A stretch of DNA of 64,000 nt from Ruminococcus sp. (GTDB lineage: Bacteria; Bacillota_A; Clostridia; Oscillospirales; Ruminococcaceae): assembly GCF_016283395.1 (NCBI RefSeq), contig NZ_JAEEMU010000034.1, positions 1-64,000 on the forward strand, written 5' to 3'. The notes beneath the pieces were generated by a model that had not been told where the DNA came from, ran no database searches, and was given only the letters and a program-made list of their open reading frames with translations. The position numbers and the translations under genes were made by a program. Shown here piece after piece: positions 50,432 through 60,474 of the stretch; the first letter of the stretch is position 1, and the number at the start of each line of letters is the position of its first letter.

Positions 50432-52501
50432 ATGAAATGCAAGATACTTCATGAAACAAGAGGGCGTATGCGAGTCCGCTTCTGCATAAAGCGAATGACT
50501 GTAAAGCAGGCGGATATTGCGGAATATGCACTTTCTGCTGTGGTAGGAGTAACGAGAGTTCAGGTGTTCGACCGCACCTGCGATGTGGTCATTGCCTACA
50601 ACTGTGACAGGGACAAGATCGTGCAGAAGCTCTCATGTTTCTCTTTCGATGATGAGAAAAACTTATCTCTTGTACCCGAGCAGACAGGCAGAAAACTGAA
50701 TAAGCATTATGAGGAAAAGCTGGCGGCTGTCGTTATAAGAAGAGGTATCAACAAGCTGATACTGCCGCAGCCCATTCGCAGGATAATTGCTGTCATAAAA
50801 GCTGCAAGGTACATATTTCGTGGAATGAAATGCTTGCTTAAAGGCAAGCTTGAAGTGTCAGTACTTGACGCTACTGCTATCGGGGTTTCGCTTCTCCGCG
50901 GTGATTTCAAGACCGCAGGCTCGGTGATGTTCCTGCTGAATGTTGGCGATATACTTGACGAGTGGACACACAGAAAGTCCATTGACGACCTTGCGCGCAC
51001 CATGTCTCTCGGAGTAGAACAGGTGTGGACAAAAACTGCTGACGGTCAGGAAGTTCTCGTGTCTGTCAACGAAGTACGCAAGGGCGATATGATAGTAGTC
51101 AGAACAGGCTCTATGATACCTCTTGACGGCAAGGTCATTTCGGGTGACGCTATGGTAAATCAGTCCTCCATGACGGGCGAATCTGTGCCTGTTCACAAGA
51201 GCGAAGGTGCTTACGTCTACGCAGGAACAGTTGTTGAGGACGGCGAGTGTACTGTATGTGTGGAGAATACCGCTGGCGGCGGACGATATGATCGTATCGT
51301 CAAGATGATAGAGGAGTCCGAGAAGCTTAAATCCTCCGCCGAGGACAAGGCTTCGCATCTTGCGGATAAGCTTGTACCGTGGAGCCTTGGCGGTACACTG
51401 CTCACATGGCTGCTGACACGAAACGCTGCAAAGGCGTTGTCCATACTTATGGTGGACTTCTCCTGCGCTCTTAAGCTTGCAATGCCTATATCAGTACTTT
51501 CCGCTATGCGTGATTGCAGCCGAGAGGGGATAACCGTCAAGGGCGGACGTTTCCTTGAAGCTGTTGCGGAGGCTGATACAATAGTTTTTGACAAGACGGG
51601 AACGCTTACTCATTCAAGTCCGAGAGTTGCTCAGGTAATAACCTTCGGCGGACGCGATGAGGACGAAATGCTGCGTCTGGCAGCCTGTCTTGAGGAACAT
51701 TATCCTCATTCTATCGCAAATGCTGTTGTAGCTGAGGCAGCCGAGAAAGGGCTTGAGCATGAGGAGTTCCACTCGAAGGTCGAGTATGTGGTGGCACATG
51801 GTATTTCAAGCATGGTGGAGAATGAGCGTGTACTCATCGGAAGTCACCATTTCATTATCGAGGACGAGGGCTGCACTCCGCCCGATGAGCGTATTTTCAG
51901 ACATCTACCAAAGGAGTATTCACACCTGTATCTCGCCATAGGCGGAGAAGTTGCAGCTGTAATATGTATTGAAGATCCGCTCCGTGAGGAAGCTGCCGAT
52001 GTGGTGAAGAAGCTCCACGAATACGGCATATCCCGTGTAGTTATGATGACGGGAGACAACGAACGTACAGCAAAGGCGGTCGCTGAAAAAGTTGGAGTTG
52101 ACGAGTATCATGCAGAAGTACTTCCCGAGGACAAGGCTGCGTTTATAAGAGCCGAGCATGAGGCAGGGCGCAAGGTCGTAATGATAGGCGACGGCGTGAA
52201 CGATTCTCCTGCACTGAGCGAGGCTGATGCAGGTATAGCCATAAGCACGGGAGCTGCCATTGCTCGTGAAATAGCGGACATAACCATATCTGCCGACGAT
52301 CTTTACGCACTTGTGGAGCTGAAACGCATGAGCAATGCTCTGATGAAGCGCATTGGCTGGAATTATCGCACGATAATAGGCTTCAACGGTGGACTTATCG
52401 GACTTGGTGTTCTGGGAGTACTGCCGCCAGCAACATCTGCGCTGCTGCATAATGCTTCAACTCTTGCCATAGGCTTGAAAAGTATGACAGAGCTGAAATA
52501 G
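50432..52501 (+). CDS. P1B-like metal-transporting P-type ATPase
   Basis: ATG 50432 after AGGAGGATA; 689 residues. A degenerate heavy-metal-associated domain (KILHETRGRMRVRF) at the N-terminus, actuator TGES (SMTGESVPV), phosphorylation site DKTGTLT, nucleotide-domain HYPHSIA, and hinge GDGVNDSPAL. The membrane metal site that is CPC in copper pumps reads DFSCALKLAMP here, a variant seen in the DUF6110-linked group. It probably exports or imports a metal such as Mn, Fe or Zn; the ion is unknown. Followed by a terminator. Confidence 0.85.
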   Translation: MKCKILHETRGRMRVRFCIKRMTVKQADIAEYALSAVVGVTRVQVFDRTCDVVIAYNCDRDKIVQKLSCFSFDDEKNLSLVPEQTGRKLNKHYEEKLAAVVIRRGINKLILPQPIRRIIAVIKAARYIFRGMKCLLKGKLEVSVLDATAIGVSLLRGDFKTAGSVMFLLNVGDILDEWTHRKSIDDLARTMSLGVEQVWTKTADGQEVLVSVNEVRKGDMIVVRTGSMIPLDGKVISGDAMVNQSSMTGESVPVHKSEGAYVYAGTVVEDGECTVCVENTAGGGRYDRIVKMIEESEKLKSSAEDKASHLADKLVPWSLGGTLLTWLLTRNAAKALSILMVDFSCALKLAMPISVLSAMRDCSREGITVKGGRFLEAVAEADTIVFDKTGTLTHSSPRVAQVITFGGRDEDEMLRLAACLEEHYPHSIANAVVAEAAEKGLEHEEFHSKVEYVVAHGISSMVENERVLIGSHHFIIEDEGCTPPDERIFRHLPKEYSHLYLAIGGEVAAVICIEDPLREEAADVVKKLHEYGISRVVMMTGDNERTAKAVAEKVGVDEYHAEVLPEDKAAFIRAEHEAGRKVVMIGDGVNDSPALSEADAGIAISTGAAIAREIADITISADDLYALVELKRMSNALMKRIGWNYRTIIGFNGGLIGLGVLGVLPPATSALLHNASTLAIGLKSMTELK

Positions 52502-52514
52502 ATCGGATATAATG

Positions 52515-52553
52515 AAACGCTCAGGATATTTATTCCTGAACGTTTAAATTTTT
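52515..52553 (+). terminator. Terminator after the P-type ATPase
   Basis: AAACGCTCAGGA (52515-52526) pairs with TCCTGAACGTTT (52534-52545) with one mismatch, then AAATTTTT. Confidence 0.7.
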
Positions 52554-52660
52554 ACAGCGAAAGCTATCAGCATAGTATCCTACCAACGGCTAATGGATAA
52601 TGGCTGGATTACGTATTGGTTCGCTTTTCGGGATTTTTTAACGGCTTCTTGCGATACATA

Positions 52661-52718
52661 TTGACAAGACGATAGATATGTGATATAATTTGTTTTGGGA
52701 AGTTATTATATACTAACA
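52661..52718 (+). promoter_or_regulatory. Promoter of the DtxR-like gene with its own box
   Basis: TTGACA (52661), 17 bases, TATAAT (52684-52689). The box AGTTATTATATACTAACA (52701-52718) lies just downstream, and TATACT/AGTATA (52709-52724) overlaps it as a perfect palindrome. This is expected if the regulator controls itself. Confidence 0.75.
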
Positions 52719-52783
52719 AGTATATTTTCAATATCAGCTGTCTTGTGTATGATGATCTTTAAATAAAAAAAGGATGTGCTTTA

Positions 52784-53206
52784 ATGCTTGGAAAAGAAAA
52801 AACGGAAAATTATCTCAGAACAATATTAAAAATCCAGGAAACGTGCGGCAGTGCAAGAGGCATTGATATTGTCGGGGAGCTCGGTGTTTCAAAACCAACA
52901 GTAAGTATTGCTGTGCATGAGCTTGAAAAAGAGGGATATATCGAGTGTACCAACAGCTACAATATAATTCTTACAAGGAAAGGCATAGAGCTGGCTAAAA
53001 AAATAAAAGGAAGATATTGTTTTTTCCTTTTGATGCTCCGATATATGGGAGTTGGAGAAGAAAACGCGAAAATCGATGCGTGTAAAATGGAACACAGTAT
53101 GGGCGATGAGTCATATAAAGCACTTTTGGACTTCTTTCTTCATAATCACCCCGAGATCGTATCACAAGAGAATAGCGGGTTTAAGGAATTATTTTTTGAT
53201 ATGTAG
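52784..53206 (+). CDS. DtxR/MntR-family metal-dependent regulator
   Basis: 140 residues. An N-terminal winged HTH of the iron-dependent-repressor type (TENYLRTILKIQETCGSARG, IDIVGELGVSKPTVSIAVHE, LEKEGYIECTN) and a dimerisation and metal-binding part with the conserved CKMEHSMGDE block (Cys/Met, Glu and His as ligands). It lacks the SH3 domain of full DtxR, as MntR does. It is the most likely protein to bind the TGTTA-N8-TAACA boxes in this region. Confidence 0.85.
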   Translation: MLGKEKTENYLRTILKIQETCGSARGIDIVGELGVSKPTVSIAVHELEKEGYIECTNSYNIILTRKGIELAKKIKGRYCFFLLMLRYMGVGEENAKIDACKMEHSMGDESYKALLDFFLHNHPEIVSQENSGFKELFFDM

Positions 53207-53222
53207 TTTGTATTTACTAACT
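53205..53222 (+). promoter_or_regulatory. Metal-type box before the methyltransferase gene
   Basis: AGTTTGTATTTACTAACT overlaps the stop of the regulator gene. No clear promoter elements accompany it. A small stem (ACCCGA/TCGGGT near 53249) lies between it and the next gene. Confidence 0.5.
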
Positions 53223-53332
53223 TAAAATCATCAGAATACATAAGTTGTACCCGAATGATCGGGTGTATGGAATAAAAGACATGGTCGAAGTGCTTAAAGG
53301 CATGGAATAAAATTAAAAAAGGAGTATTTATT

Positions 53333-54130
53333 ATGGAACTTAAATTAGGTGATGTGCAAACTACTGCACTTATCCCGCTTGCAGTCAAGGCAAGTGAGAC
53401 GCTGCGGAAAAATGCACGTATCAGGGACAATATGGCTGTCGATATCATCAGAACGCTGAACATAGATACAGCGAAGTATGATAAATTCATGTCCCACGAA
53501 GGTATTGTTGCAAGAACGATCATGCTCGACCGTCAGCTAAAAGGTATCATTAAAAGAGATCCTGATACCGTTATCGTAAATGTGGGAGCAGGCTTTGATG
53601 ATCGTTTTTCCAGAGTCGATAACGGAAAAATACTGTGGTTCGATCTTGATCTTCCCGATGCGATAGCTGCAAGAAGAAAGGCTTTTCCTGAGCGTGAACG
53701 TGTTACCATGATCGCAGGAAGTGCATTGGAGGACAGCTGGTGCGGACAGGTAAGGGAGTCACTTGCAGGCAGAAAGTCAAAGCCTGTTATCATCGCTGAG
53801 GGATTATTTATGTACCTGACGCTTGAACAGATACGTACATTTCTCGAAGTGCTGAAAAATAATTTCCCTGACGGCGGTACTCTTATCGCAGAGCAGAACT
53901 GCAAGATGATGCAGAAAAACGAAAAGCACCATGATACCGTAAAAAACACAAATGCCCACTTCGTGTCTGGTACGGATTCGGGGCAGGAGATAGCTGATCT
54001 GACTGACGGTATACAGTTCGTGGAAGAACACAGCTTCAATGAAGAAATGAAAAAATACAGTATTCGTGCGAAGCTTTTTGCGCTTTTGCTGCCAAAGTTA
54101 AATGACCGCTGGGCGACTTTCACATGGTAA
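53333..54130 (+). CDS. LCMT/TIGR00027-like SAM methyltransferase
   Basis: 265 residues after AAAGGAG. N-terminal TALIPLAVKASETLRKNARI, conserved MLDRQL, SAM loop VIVNVGAGFDDRF, acidic FDLDLPDAI and the active-site block IIAEGLFMYLTLEQI are hallmarks of leucine-carboxyl-methyltransferase-like enzymes. In bacteria these methylate carboxyl or hydroxyl groups of small products. Together with the four methyltransferases at 46235-48831 it suggests modification of a shared molecule. Confidence 0.82.
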   Translation: MELKLGDVQTTALIPLAVKASETLRKNARIRDNMAVDIIRTLNIDTAKYDKFMSHEGIVARTIMLDRQLKGIIKRDPDTVIVNVGAGFDDRFSRVDNGKILWFDLDLPDAIAARRKAFPERERVTMIAGSALEDSWCGQVRESLAGRKSKPVIIAEGLFMYLTLEQIRTFLEVLKNNFPDGGTLIAEQNCKMMQKNEKHHDTVKNTNAHFVSGTDSGQEIADLTDGIQFVEEHSFNEEMKKYSIRAKLFALLLPKLNDRWATFTW

Positions 54131-54238
54131 CTTTATTCTGAAACCGTTATTGCACAGTTTTGCTTGATCCGTTTATAAAGCTCTGCGGCAGGCTATTTAC
54201 ATTATGACAGCTGATAAGATAAAGAAAGGTAGTTTATT

Positions 54239-55021
54239 ATGCAAAGAGAAGTTACAACAGGATTGCTGCTGCCGTTTCTTGGTACAGCGGTCGGTTCAGC
54301 CTGTGTCTTCTTCATGAAGCACAGCCTGAGCAAACAAATACAGCGAGCGTTGACAGGCTTTGCAGCAGGTATTATGACAGCTGCTTCGATATGGAGCCTT
54401 ATCATTCCTGCAATGGATATGTCGGACGGTATGGGCAAACTTGCTTTTCTGCCTGCTGTTATCGGCTTCTGGTGCGGTATACTTTTTCTTCTGCTTCTTG
54501 ACAGTGTTATACCTCATCTGCATATGAATGCTGAAAAAGCGGAGGGAGTACCATCACGACTTGCGAGAACGACTATGATGGTGCTTGCTGTAACTCTCCA
54601 TAATATCCCTGAGGGAATGGCTGTAGGTATAGTTTATGCAGGCTTTCTGGCGGGCTCATCTGATATGACATCGGGTGGAGCGTTTGCATTGGCTCTTGGA
54701 ATTGCAATACAGAATTTCCCCGAAGGTGCGATCATTTCCATGCCGCTTCATGCTGAGGGGAAAAGCAAAGGCAGAGCATTTGCGGACGGTGTACTTTCAG
54801 GAATAGTTGAACCGATAGGTGCAGCACTCACGATTATGTTTGCAGGACTGTTCCTGCCTGCAATGCCATATTTATTGAGCTTTGCCGCAGGTGCTATGAT
54901 ATATGTTGTCGTTGAGGAGCTCATACCGGAAATGTCAGAGGGTGAACATTCAAATATCGGCGTTATCATGTTTTCTGTAGGATTTACACTCATGATGATA
55001 CTTGATGTTGCACTCGGATAA
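54239..55021 (+). CDS. ZIP-family divalent metal transporter
   Basis: 260 residues, about eight membrane helices. The metal-binding helices carry LHNIPEG (about 120-126) and IQNFPEG (about 160-166), the ZIP signature, and a His-containing loop (IPHLHMN). ZIP/ZupT proteins take up Zn, Fe or Mn along the gradient. No metal-type box was found directly before it, yet its position between the DtxR-like gene and the feo genes fits. Confidence 0.88.
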   Translation: MQREVTTGLLLPFLGTAVGSACVFFMKHSLSKQIQRALTGFAAGIMTAASIWSLIIPAMDMSDGMGKLAFLPAVIGFWCGILFLLLLDSVIPHLHMNAEKAEGVPSRLARTTMMVLAVTLHNIPEGMAVGIVYAGFLAGSSDMTSGGAFALALGIAIQNFPEGAIISMPLHAEGKSKGRAFADGVLSGIVEPIGAALTIMFAGLFLPAMPYLLSFAAGAMIYVVVEELIPEMSEGEHSNIGVIMFSVGFTLMMILDVALG

Positions 55022-55036
55022 AAGCGTATATAATGC

Positions 55037-55072
55037 AAACTCGCCTGTACCGAAAAGTACAGGCGAGTTTTG
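55037..55072. terminator. Bidirectional terminator between ZIP and enolase genes
   Basis: AAACTCGCCTGTAC (55037-55050) pairs perfectly with GTACAGGCGAGTTT (55057-55070), T run behind and A-rich before; serves both convergent genes. Confidence 0.9.
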
Positions 55073-55117
55073 TTATAAAAAAATAGGAAGGTCCATGAAG
55101 ATATCAGTATCGTATGC

Positions 55118-56527
<1,410 letters not shown>

Positions 56528-56542
56528 TATAATGATTTATTC

Positions 56543-56594
56543 TGTTAGAATTAACTAACATAATTATTATATCATTGCACAACATTTTTGTCAA
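56543..56594 (-). promoter_or_regulatory. eno: Enolase promoter with TGTTA-N8-TAACA box
   Basis: On the minus strand TTGACA (56594-56589), 17 bases, TATAAT (56571-56566), then after five bases the box TGTTAGAATTAACTAACA (56543-56560 in plus-strand reading), the most symmetric copy. The 250 bases from 56595 to the FeoA promoter hold no gene; a longer-spaced palindrome (TATTAGT/ACTAATA) lies at about 56606-56627. Confidence 0.8.
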
Positions 56595-56847
56595 TGGATA
56601 TTTATTAGTTTGTGAATACTAATATAATGGAATGGACATTTGGCGATTATAGTGTCGGAATTGACTGAATGTGTATAAAAATTATAGACCAAAATATCAG
56701 ACAAATCGGCTTCATAGCTTGAAAACTTCAGATCATGCCGATAATTAATGAAATGCTGAATTATATACTTAGTAACCAAAAAAATGTTAGTCAACGCTCA
56801 CAATATGTTACTGTATACAAACATTATGTAAAACAACTTTTAAATGG

Positions 56848-56899
56848 TTGACAAATAGCAGTAGTGGTGATAATATAAATATGTTATATAGCGCTAACC
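56848..56899 (+). promoter_or_regulatory. feo operon promoter with metal-type box
   Basis: TTGACA (56848), 17 bases, TAATAT (56871-56876), five bases, then TGTTATATAGCGCTAACC (56882-56899). The geometry equals that of the enolase promoter, so a repressor bound here would block transcription start. Confidence 0.8.
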
Positions 56900-56961
56900 C
56901 ATAATTAAATATTCTCTACATAACTGAATACAAAATAATAAATGAAACGGAAGGATGAAAA

Positions 56962-57174
56962 ATGATGCCGTTAAGTTCAGCAGAGCCCGAAAAGGAACTG
57001 ACTATCAAGAAGCTGGGAGGTACTCCCGAGATACGTCAGCATCTTGAAAATCTGGGATTTACAGTGGGAGGAACAGTCAAGCTAATAAACGTGCTTGGGG
57101 AAAATGTCATCGTTAAGGTGAAGGAGTCACGCATCGCTATCGGTGCGGATATGGCACGGAGAATAATGGTCTGA
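56962..57174 (+). CDS. feoA: FeoA (first copy)
   Basis: 70 residues, an SH3-like FeoA fold: IRQHLENLGFTVGGTVKLIN, then ENVIVKVKESRIAIGADMAR. FeoA supports FeoB in ferrous iron uptake at the membrane. First gene behind the feo promoter. Two tandem feoA genes before feoB are common in Clostridia. Confidence 0.88.
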   Translation: MMPLSSAEPEKELTIKKLGGTPEIRQHLENLGFTVGGTVKLINVLGENVIVKVKESRIAIGADMARRIMV

Positions 57175-57187
57175 TAGGAGTGAGAAT

Positions 57188-57409
57188 ATGAAAACACTTA
57201 GAGAAACTGCTGTGGGTGCGACTGCAAAGGTCAAGAAGCTTCACGGCGAGGGGGCAATAAAACGCCGTATCATGGATATGGGACTTACAAAGGGTACAGA
57301 GGTATTCGTCCGCAAGGTCGCTCCGCTTGGCAATCCGATTGAGATAAAGGTGCGCGGCTATGAGCTTTCGCTCAGAAAGGCAGACGCTGAGCTTATCGAG
57401 GTCGAATAA
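57188..57409 (+). CDS. feoA: FeoA (second copy)
   Basis: 73 residues: IKRRIMDMGLTKGTEVFVRK, then NPIEIKVRGYELSLRKADAE. This copy has the more typical FeoA sequence, and differs enough from the first to have a separate role. AGGAG site; 13 bases after the first gene. A hairpin follows. Confidence 0.9.
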   Translation: MKTLRETAVGATAKVKKLHGEGAIKRRIMDMGLTKGTEVFVRKVAPLGNPIEIKVRGYELSLRKADAELIEVE

Positions 57410-57415
57410 CTATAA

Positions 57416-57437
57416 CAAGGACTGTGCAAAGTCCTTG
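57416..57437 (+). terminator. Small hairpin between feoA2 and feoB
   Basis: CAAGGACT (57416-57423) pairs with AGTCCTTG (57430-57437); AATTTT follows. It could attenuate read-through or protect the RNA. Confidence 0.55.
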
Positions 57438-57450
57438 AATTTTAACAATA

Positions 57451-57468
57451 TGTTAGTTTCAAATAACA
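57451..57468 (+). promoter_or_regulatory. Metal-type box before feoB
   Basis: TGTTAGTTTCAAATAACA, 16 bases before the feoB ATG. No convincing -35/-10 pair precedes it, so it may act as a roadblock on read-through transcription. Confidence 0.6.
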
Positions 57469-57484
57469 CGAAAGGAAGATATAA

Positions 57485-59896
57485 ATGGAACTGCGAATAG
57501 CACTTGCAGGCAACCCTAATGCAGGCAAGACCACTCTGTTCAATGCATTTACGGGTTCAAATCAGTTCGTTGGAAACTGGCCCGGAGTTACTGTTGAGAA
57601 GAAGGAGGGAAAGCTGAAAAAGCACAGTGATGTTATCATCACCGATCTGCCGGGTATCTATTCTTTATCACCCTATACTCTCGAAGAAGTCGTTGCAAGA
57701 AACTACCTTATAGAAACCAGACCAGACGCTATACTCAATATCATAGACGGCACAAACCTTGAACGTAACCTCTACCTGACAACTCAGCTCGTTGAACTTG
57801 GAATACCTGTAGTTATTGCTATCAATATGATAGATGTGGTAAACAAAAACGGGGACAAAATAAAGATAGACGAGCTTTCAAAGCAGCTGGGCTGCAAGAT
57901 AGTTGAGATATCCGCACTGAAAGGTACGGGAGTTGATGAAGCTGCCGAGGCTGCAATAGCTGCTGCCAGAAACAGCAAGACTATTCCACAGCACACATTC
58001 AGCGGTCCTGTTGAACACGCTATCGCTCATATCGAAGAAGCTGTACTCCACGATATGCCCGAAGAGCAGCAGCGTTGGTACGCTATCAAGGTATTCGAGC
58101 GCGATGAAAAGGTGCTGGAGAAGCTGAATATCTCGGAAAACATACATAAGCATATAGAAGATGATATCGTTGCTGCTGAAAAGGAACTTGACGATGACGC
58201 TGAGAGCATCATCACCAATGAGCGTTACATCTATATAGCTGAAGTTATAAAGGCCTGCTACAGGAAGAAAAACGCAGGCAGCCTTACAGCTTCTGATAAG
58301 ATAGACAAGATCGTTACAAACCGCTGGCTTGGACTTCCTATATTTGCAGTGATAATGACACTTGTATATCTCATTGCAATGAAAGGTCCGGGAGCTTGGG
58401 CTACGGACTGGACTAATGATAATCTCTTTGACGAAGGCTTCCACCTTTTCGGTATCGGTTCATCAAAGTATTCTGAAATTGCAGATGAATATGCAGGCGC
58501 ACAGCAGATAATCGATGGCTATGACGCATACATCGAGGAAAACGGTGCACCTCCCGAAGGCGAGTTCACTTACTCTGTCGAGGACGAGGAAACTCTCGAA
58601 ACAACAGATGAAACTGCAACTATCGAGGACTACAACGATGCGCTTGCAACTATTGAGCGTATCGGTGAAGAGCCCGATCCTGCGGACTACGGCGTATTCG
58701 TACCAAGTATCCCTGATCTGGCAGAAAAAGGTCTTGGCAAGATAGGGGCTGCCGAATGGTTAAAGGGACTTATTATTAAAGGTATCATAGGAGGTGTGGG
58801 AGCAGTTCTCGGATTTGTACCACAGATGTTAGTGCTGTTCTTCCTGCTTGCTTTCCTTGAAGCCTGCGGATATATGGCTCGTATCGCATTCGTGCTCGAC
58901 CGTGTGTTCAGAAAGTTCGGTCTCTCGGGTAAATCCTTCATTCCTATGCTCGTAGGCGTAGGCTGTGGAGTTCCCGGCATCATGGCTTCAAGAACTATCG
59001 AAAATGAGCGCGACAGACGTATGACTATCATCACTACCACATTCATTCCATGCGGTGCGAAAGTACCGTTCATCGCAATGATAGCAGGAGCTATTTTCGG
59101 CGGTTCACCGCTTATTTCGGTATCGGCTTACTTCATCGGTATGGCTGCTATAATTATATCGGGTATCATGCTGAAAAAGACGGCTATGTTCTCAGGCGAG
59201 CCTGCACCGTTCGTTATGGAGCTCCCTGCATACCATATGCCTACACTCAGCAATGTTCTCCGCTCAATGTGGGAGCGCGGCTGGTCCTTCATCAAAAAGG
59301 CTGGCTCTATCATACTTATTTCAACTATCATCATCTGGTTCCTGTCACGCTTCGGAACAGTTGACGGCAGCTTTAAAATGCTTGAAGAGGATCAGCTTGA
59401 CAGCTCGCTCCTTGCAAGCTTCGGCTCGCTTATCGCGTGGATATTCTCACCTCTGGGCTGGGGCAACTGGCAGGCAGCCGTTGCATCTATCACAGGTCTC
59501 GTTGCAAAGGAAAATATCGTCGGAACTATGGGAGTTCTTTACGGCGGAGGCGATGGAACTGTATGGCAGACACTTGCATCAAAGTTCACAAGCATCACTG
59601 GATTCTCGTTCCTTGTGTTCAATCTTCTCTGCGCACCGTGCTTTGCAGCTATCGGAGCTATCAAGCGTGAGATGAACAACGCAAAATGGACGGCATTTGC
59701 TATCATTTATCAGTGTGGATTTGCTTATGCTGTTGCACTTATGATAACACAGTTCGGCGGACTTTTTACAGGCGAGTCAAACATTATCGGAGTTGTCGCA
59801 GCAGCTGCAATACTTGTATTCATGTGTTATATGCTCTTTGTGAAGAAGTATCACGAAGCTTCAAAGCTCAAGGGCAATGTAAAGGTAAAAGCGTAA
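57485..59896 (+). CDS. feoB: FeoB ferrous iron transporter
   Basis: 803 residues. N-terminal G domain with GNPNAGKTTLFN (9-20), DLPGIYSLSPY and INMIDV, a helical spacer, then the membrane part with two gate regions (FVPQMLVLFFLLAFLEACGY, RMTIITTTFIPCGAKVPFIA, CAPCFAAIGAIKREM). It imports Fe(II). Unusual: between the first membrane helix and the next there is an insert of roughly 80 mostly acidic residues (about 325-410, EEETLETTDETATIEDYND-like), which should lie outside the cell. Confidence 0.96.
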   Translation: MELRIALAGNPNAGKTTLFNAFTGSNQFVGNWPGVTVEKKEGKLKKHSDVIITDLPGIYSLSPYTLEEVVARNYLIETRPDAILNIIDGTNLERNLYLTTQLVELGIPVVIAINMIDVVNKNGDKIKIDELSKQLGCKIVEISALKGTGVDEAAEAAIAAARNSKTIPQHTFSGPVEHAIAHIEEAVLHDMPEEQQRWYAIKVFERDEKVLEKLNISENIHKHIEDDIVAAEKELDDDAESIITNERYIYIAEVIKACYRKKNAGSLTASDKIDKIVTNRWLGLPIFAVIMTLVYLIAMKGPGAWATDWTNDNLFDEGFHLFGIGSSKYSEIADEYAGAQQIIDGYDAYIEENGAPPEGEFTYSVEDEETLETTDETATIEDYNDALATIERIGEEPDPADYGVFVPSIPDLAEKGLGKIGAAEWLKGLIIKGIIGGVGAVLGFVPQMLVLFFLLAFLEACGYMARIAFVLDRVFRKFGLSGKSFIPMLVGVGCGVPGIMASRTIENERDRRMTIITTTFIPCGAKVPFIAMIAGAIFGGSPLISVSAYFIGMAAIIISGIMLKKTAMFSGEPAPFVMELPAYHMPTLSNVLRSMWERGWSFIKKAGSIILISTIIIWFLSRFGTVDGSFKMLEEDQLDSSLLASFGSLIAWIFSPLGWGNWQAAVASITGLVAKENIVGTMGVLYGGGDGTVWQTLASKFTSITGFSFLVFNLLCAPCFAAIGAIKREMNNAKWTAFAIIYQCGFAYAVALMITQFGGLFTGESNIIGVVAAAAILVFMCYMLFVKKYHEASKLKGNVKVKA

Positions 59897-59915
59897 AGCT
59901 TAAAGGAGTGGTAAT

Positions 59916-60086
59916 ATGCTGGCGTGGCTGACTGAAAATCTTGGTACTATCATCGTATCACTTATACTCATTGCTGTAGTCTTACTTATCATTGTAAAGA
60001 TGATAAAGGACAGGAAAAGCGGCAAGGGTTCATGCGGCTGCGGTTGCGAACACTGCGCTATGCACGGTAAGTGCCATACAAAATAA
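59916..60086 (+). CDS. FeoB-associated Cys-rich membrane protein
   Basis: 56 residues after AAAGGAGTGG. One transmembrane helix (IIVSLILIAVVLLIIVKMI) and a cytoplasmic cysteine-rich tail (GSCGCGCEHCAMHGKCH) with five cysteines and three histidines. Matches the small Cys-rich proteins that follow feoB in many Firmicutes and take the place of FeoC. It may bind iron or an Fe-S cluster. Confidence 0.85.
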   Translation: MLAWLTENLGTIIVSLILIAVVLLIIVKMIKDRKSGKGSCGCGCEHCAMHGKCHTK

Positions 60087-60106
60087 ACATCAATCATCAT
60101 AACAAC

Positions 60107-60128
60107 GGGGCGATGCGGACATCGCCCC
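60107..60128 (+). terminator. GC-rich hairpin behind the feo genes
   Basis: GGGGCGATG (60107-60115) pairs perfectly with CATCGCCCC (60120-60128), four-base loop, but no T run; terminator or RNA-stability element. Confidence 0.6.
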
Positions 60129-60143
60129 ATACAAAAGCACATA

Positions 60144-60161
60144 TGTTAGTATAAGCTAATA
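60144..60161 (+). promoter_or_regulatory. Metal-type box before the DUF2325 gene
   Basis: TGTTAGTATAAGCTAATA, 13 bases before the ATG and overlapping the approach to the ribosome site. The box nearly equals the one at 44177. Confidence 0.7.
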
Positions 60162-60174
60162 TAAGGAGATAAAA

Positions 60175-60474
60175 ATGAGCATAGTAATCGTTGGCGGCAA
60201 TGACCGCATGGCAACACGTTATCAGGATATCTGCAAATCATTCAACCACAAGTCTAAGGTCTTCACTCAAATGCCTGCGGACTTCGAGAACAAGCTTGGT
60301 ACTCCTGATCTTATGGTAGTTTTCACGGGGACTTGTTCCCATAAAATGCTTGGAGCAGTAAAGAAAAGCTCCGAAAAAAACGGTGTGCCTGTTGAGCACG
60401 TTCACAGCTCCAGCGTAAGTGCGCTGAAGCAGCTTCTTACTGACATTAAGGGGAAAAAATATGTCCGAAGTTGA
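60175..60474 (+). CDS. DUF2325 family protein
   Basis: 99 residues with the family pattern: IVIVGGNDRM, TPDLMVVFTGTCSHKMLGAV, KKNGVPVEHVHSSSVSALK-like. The conserved Cys and His residues suggest metal or Fe-S binding. Often encoded next to feo genes. Function unknown. Overlaps the next gene by 14 bases. Confidence 0.85.
   Translation: MSIVIVGGNDRMATRYQDICKSFNHKSKVFTQMPADFENKLGTPDLMVVFTGTCSHKMLGAVKKSSEKNGVPVEHVHSSSVSALKQLLTDIKGKKYVRS

Noticed and set aside
57878..58444. Minus-strand frame of 188 codons inside feoB
   Set aside because: Antisense shadow of a gene with clear G-domain motifs.
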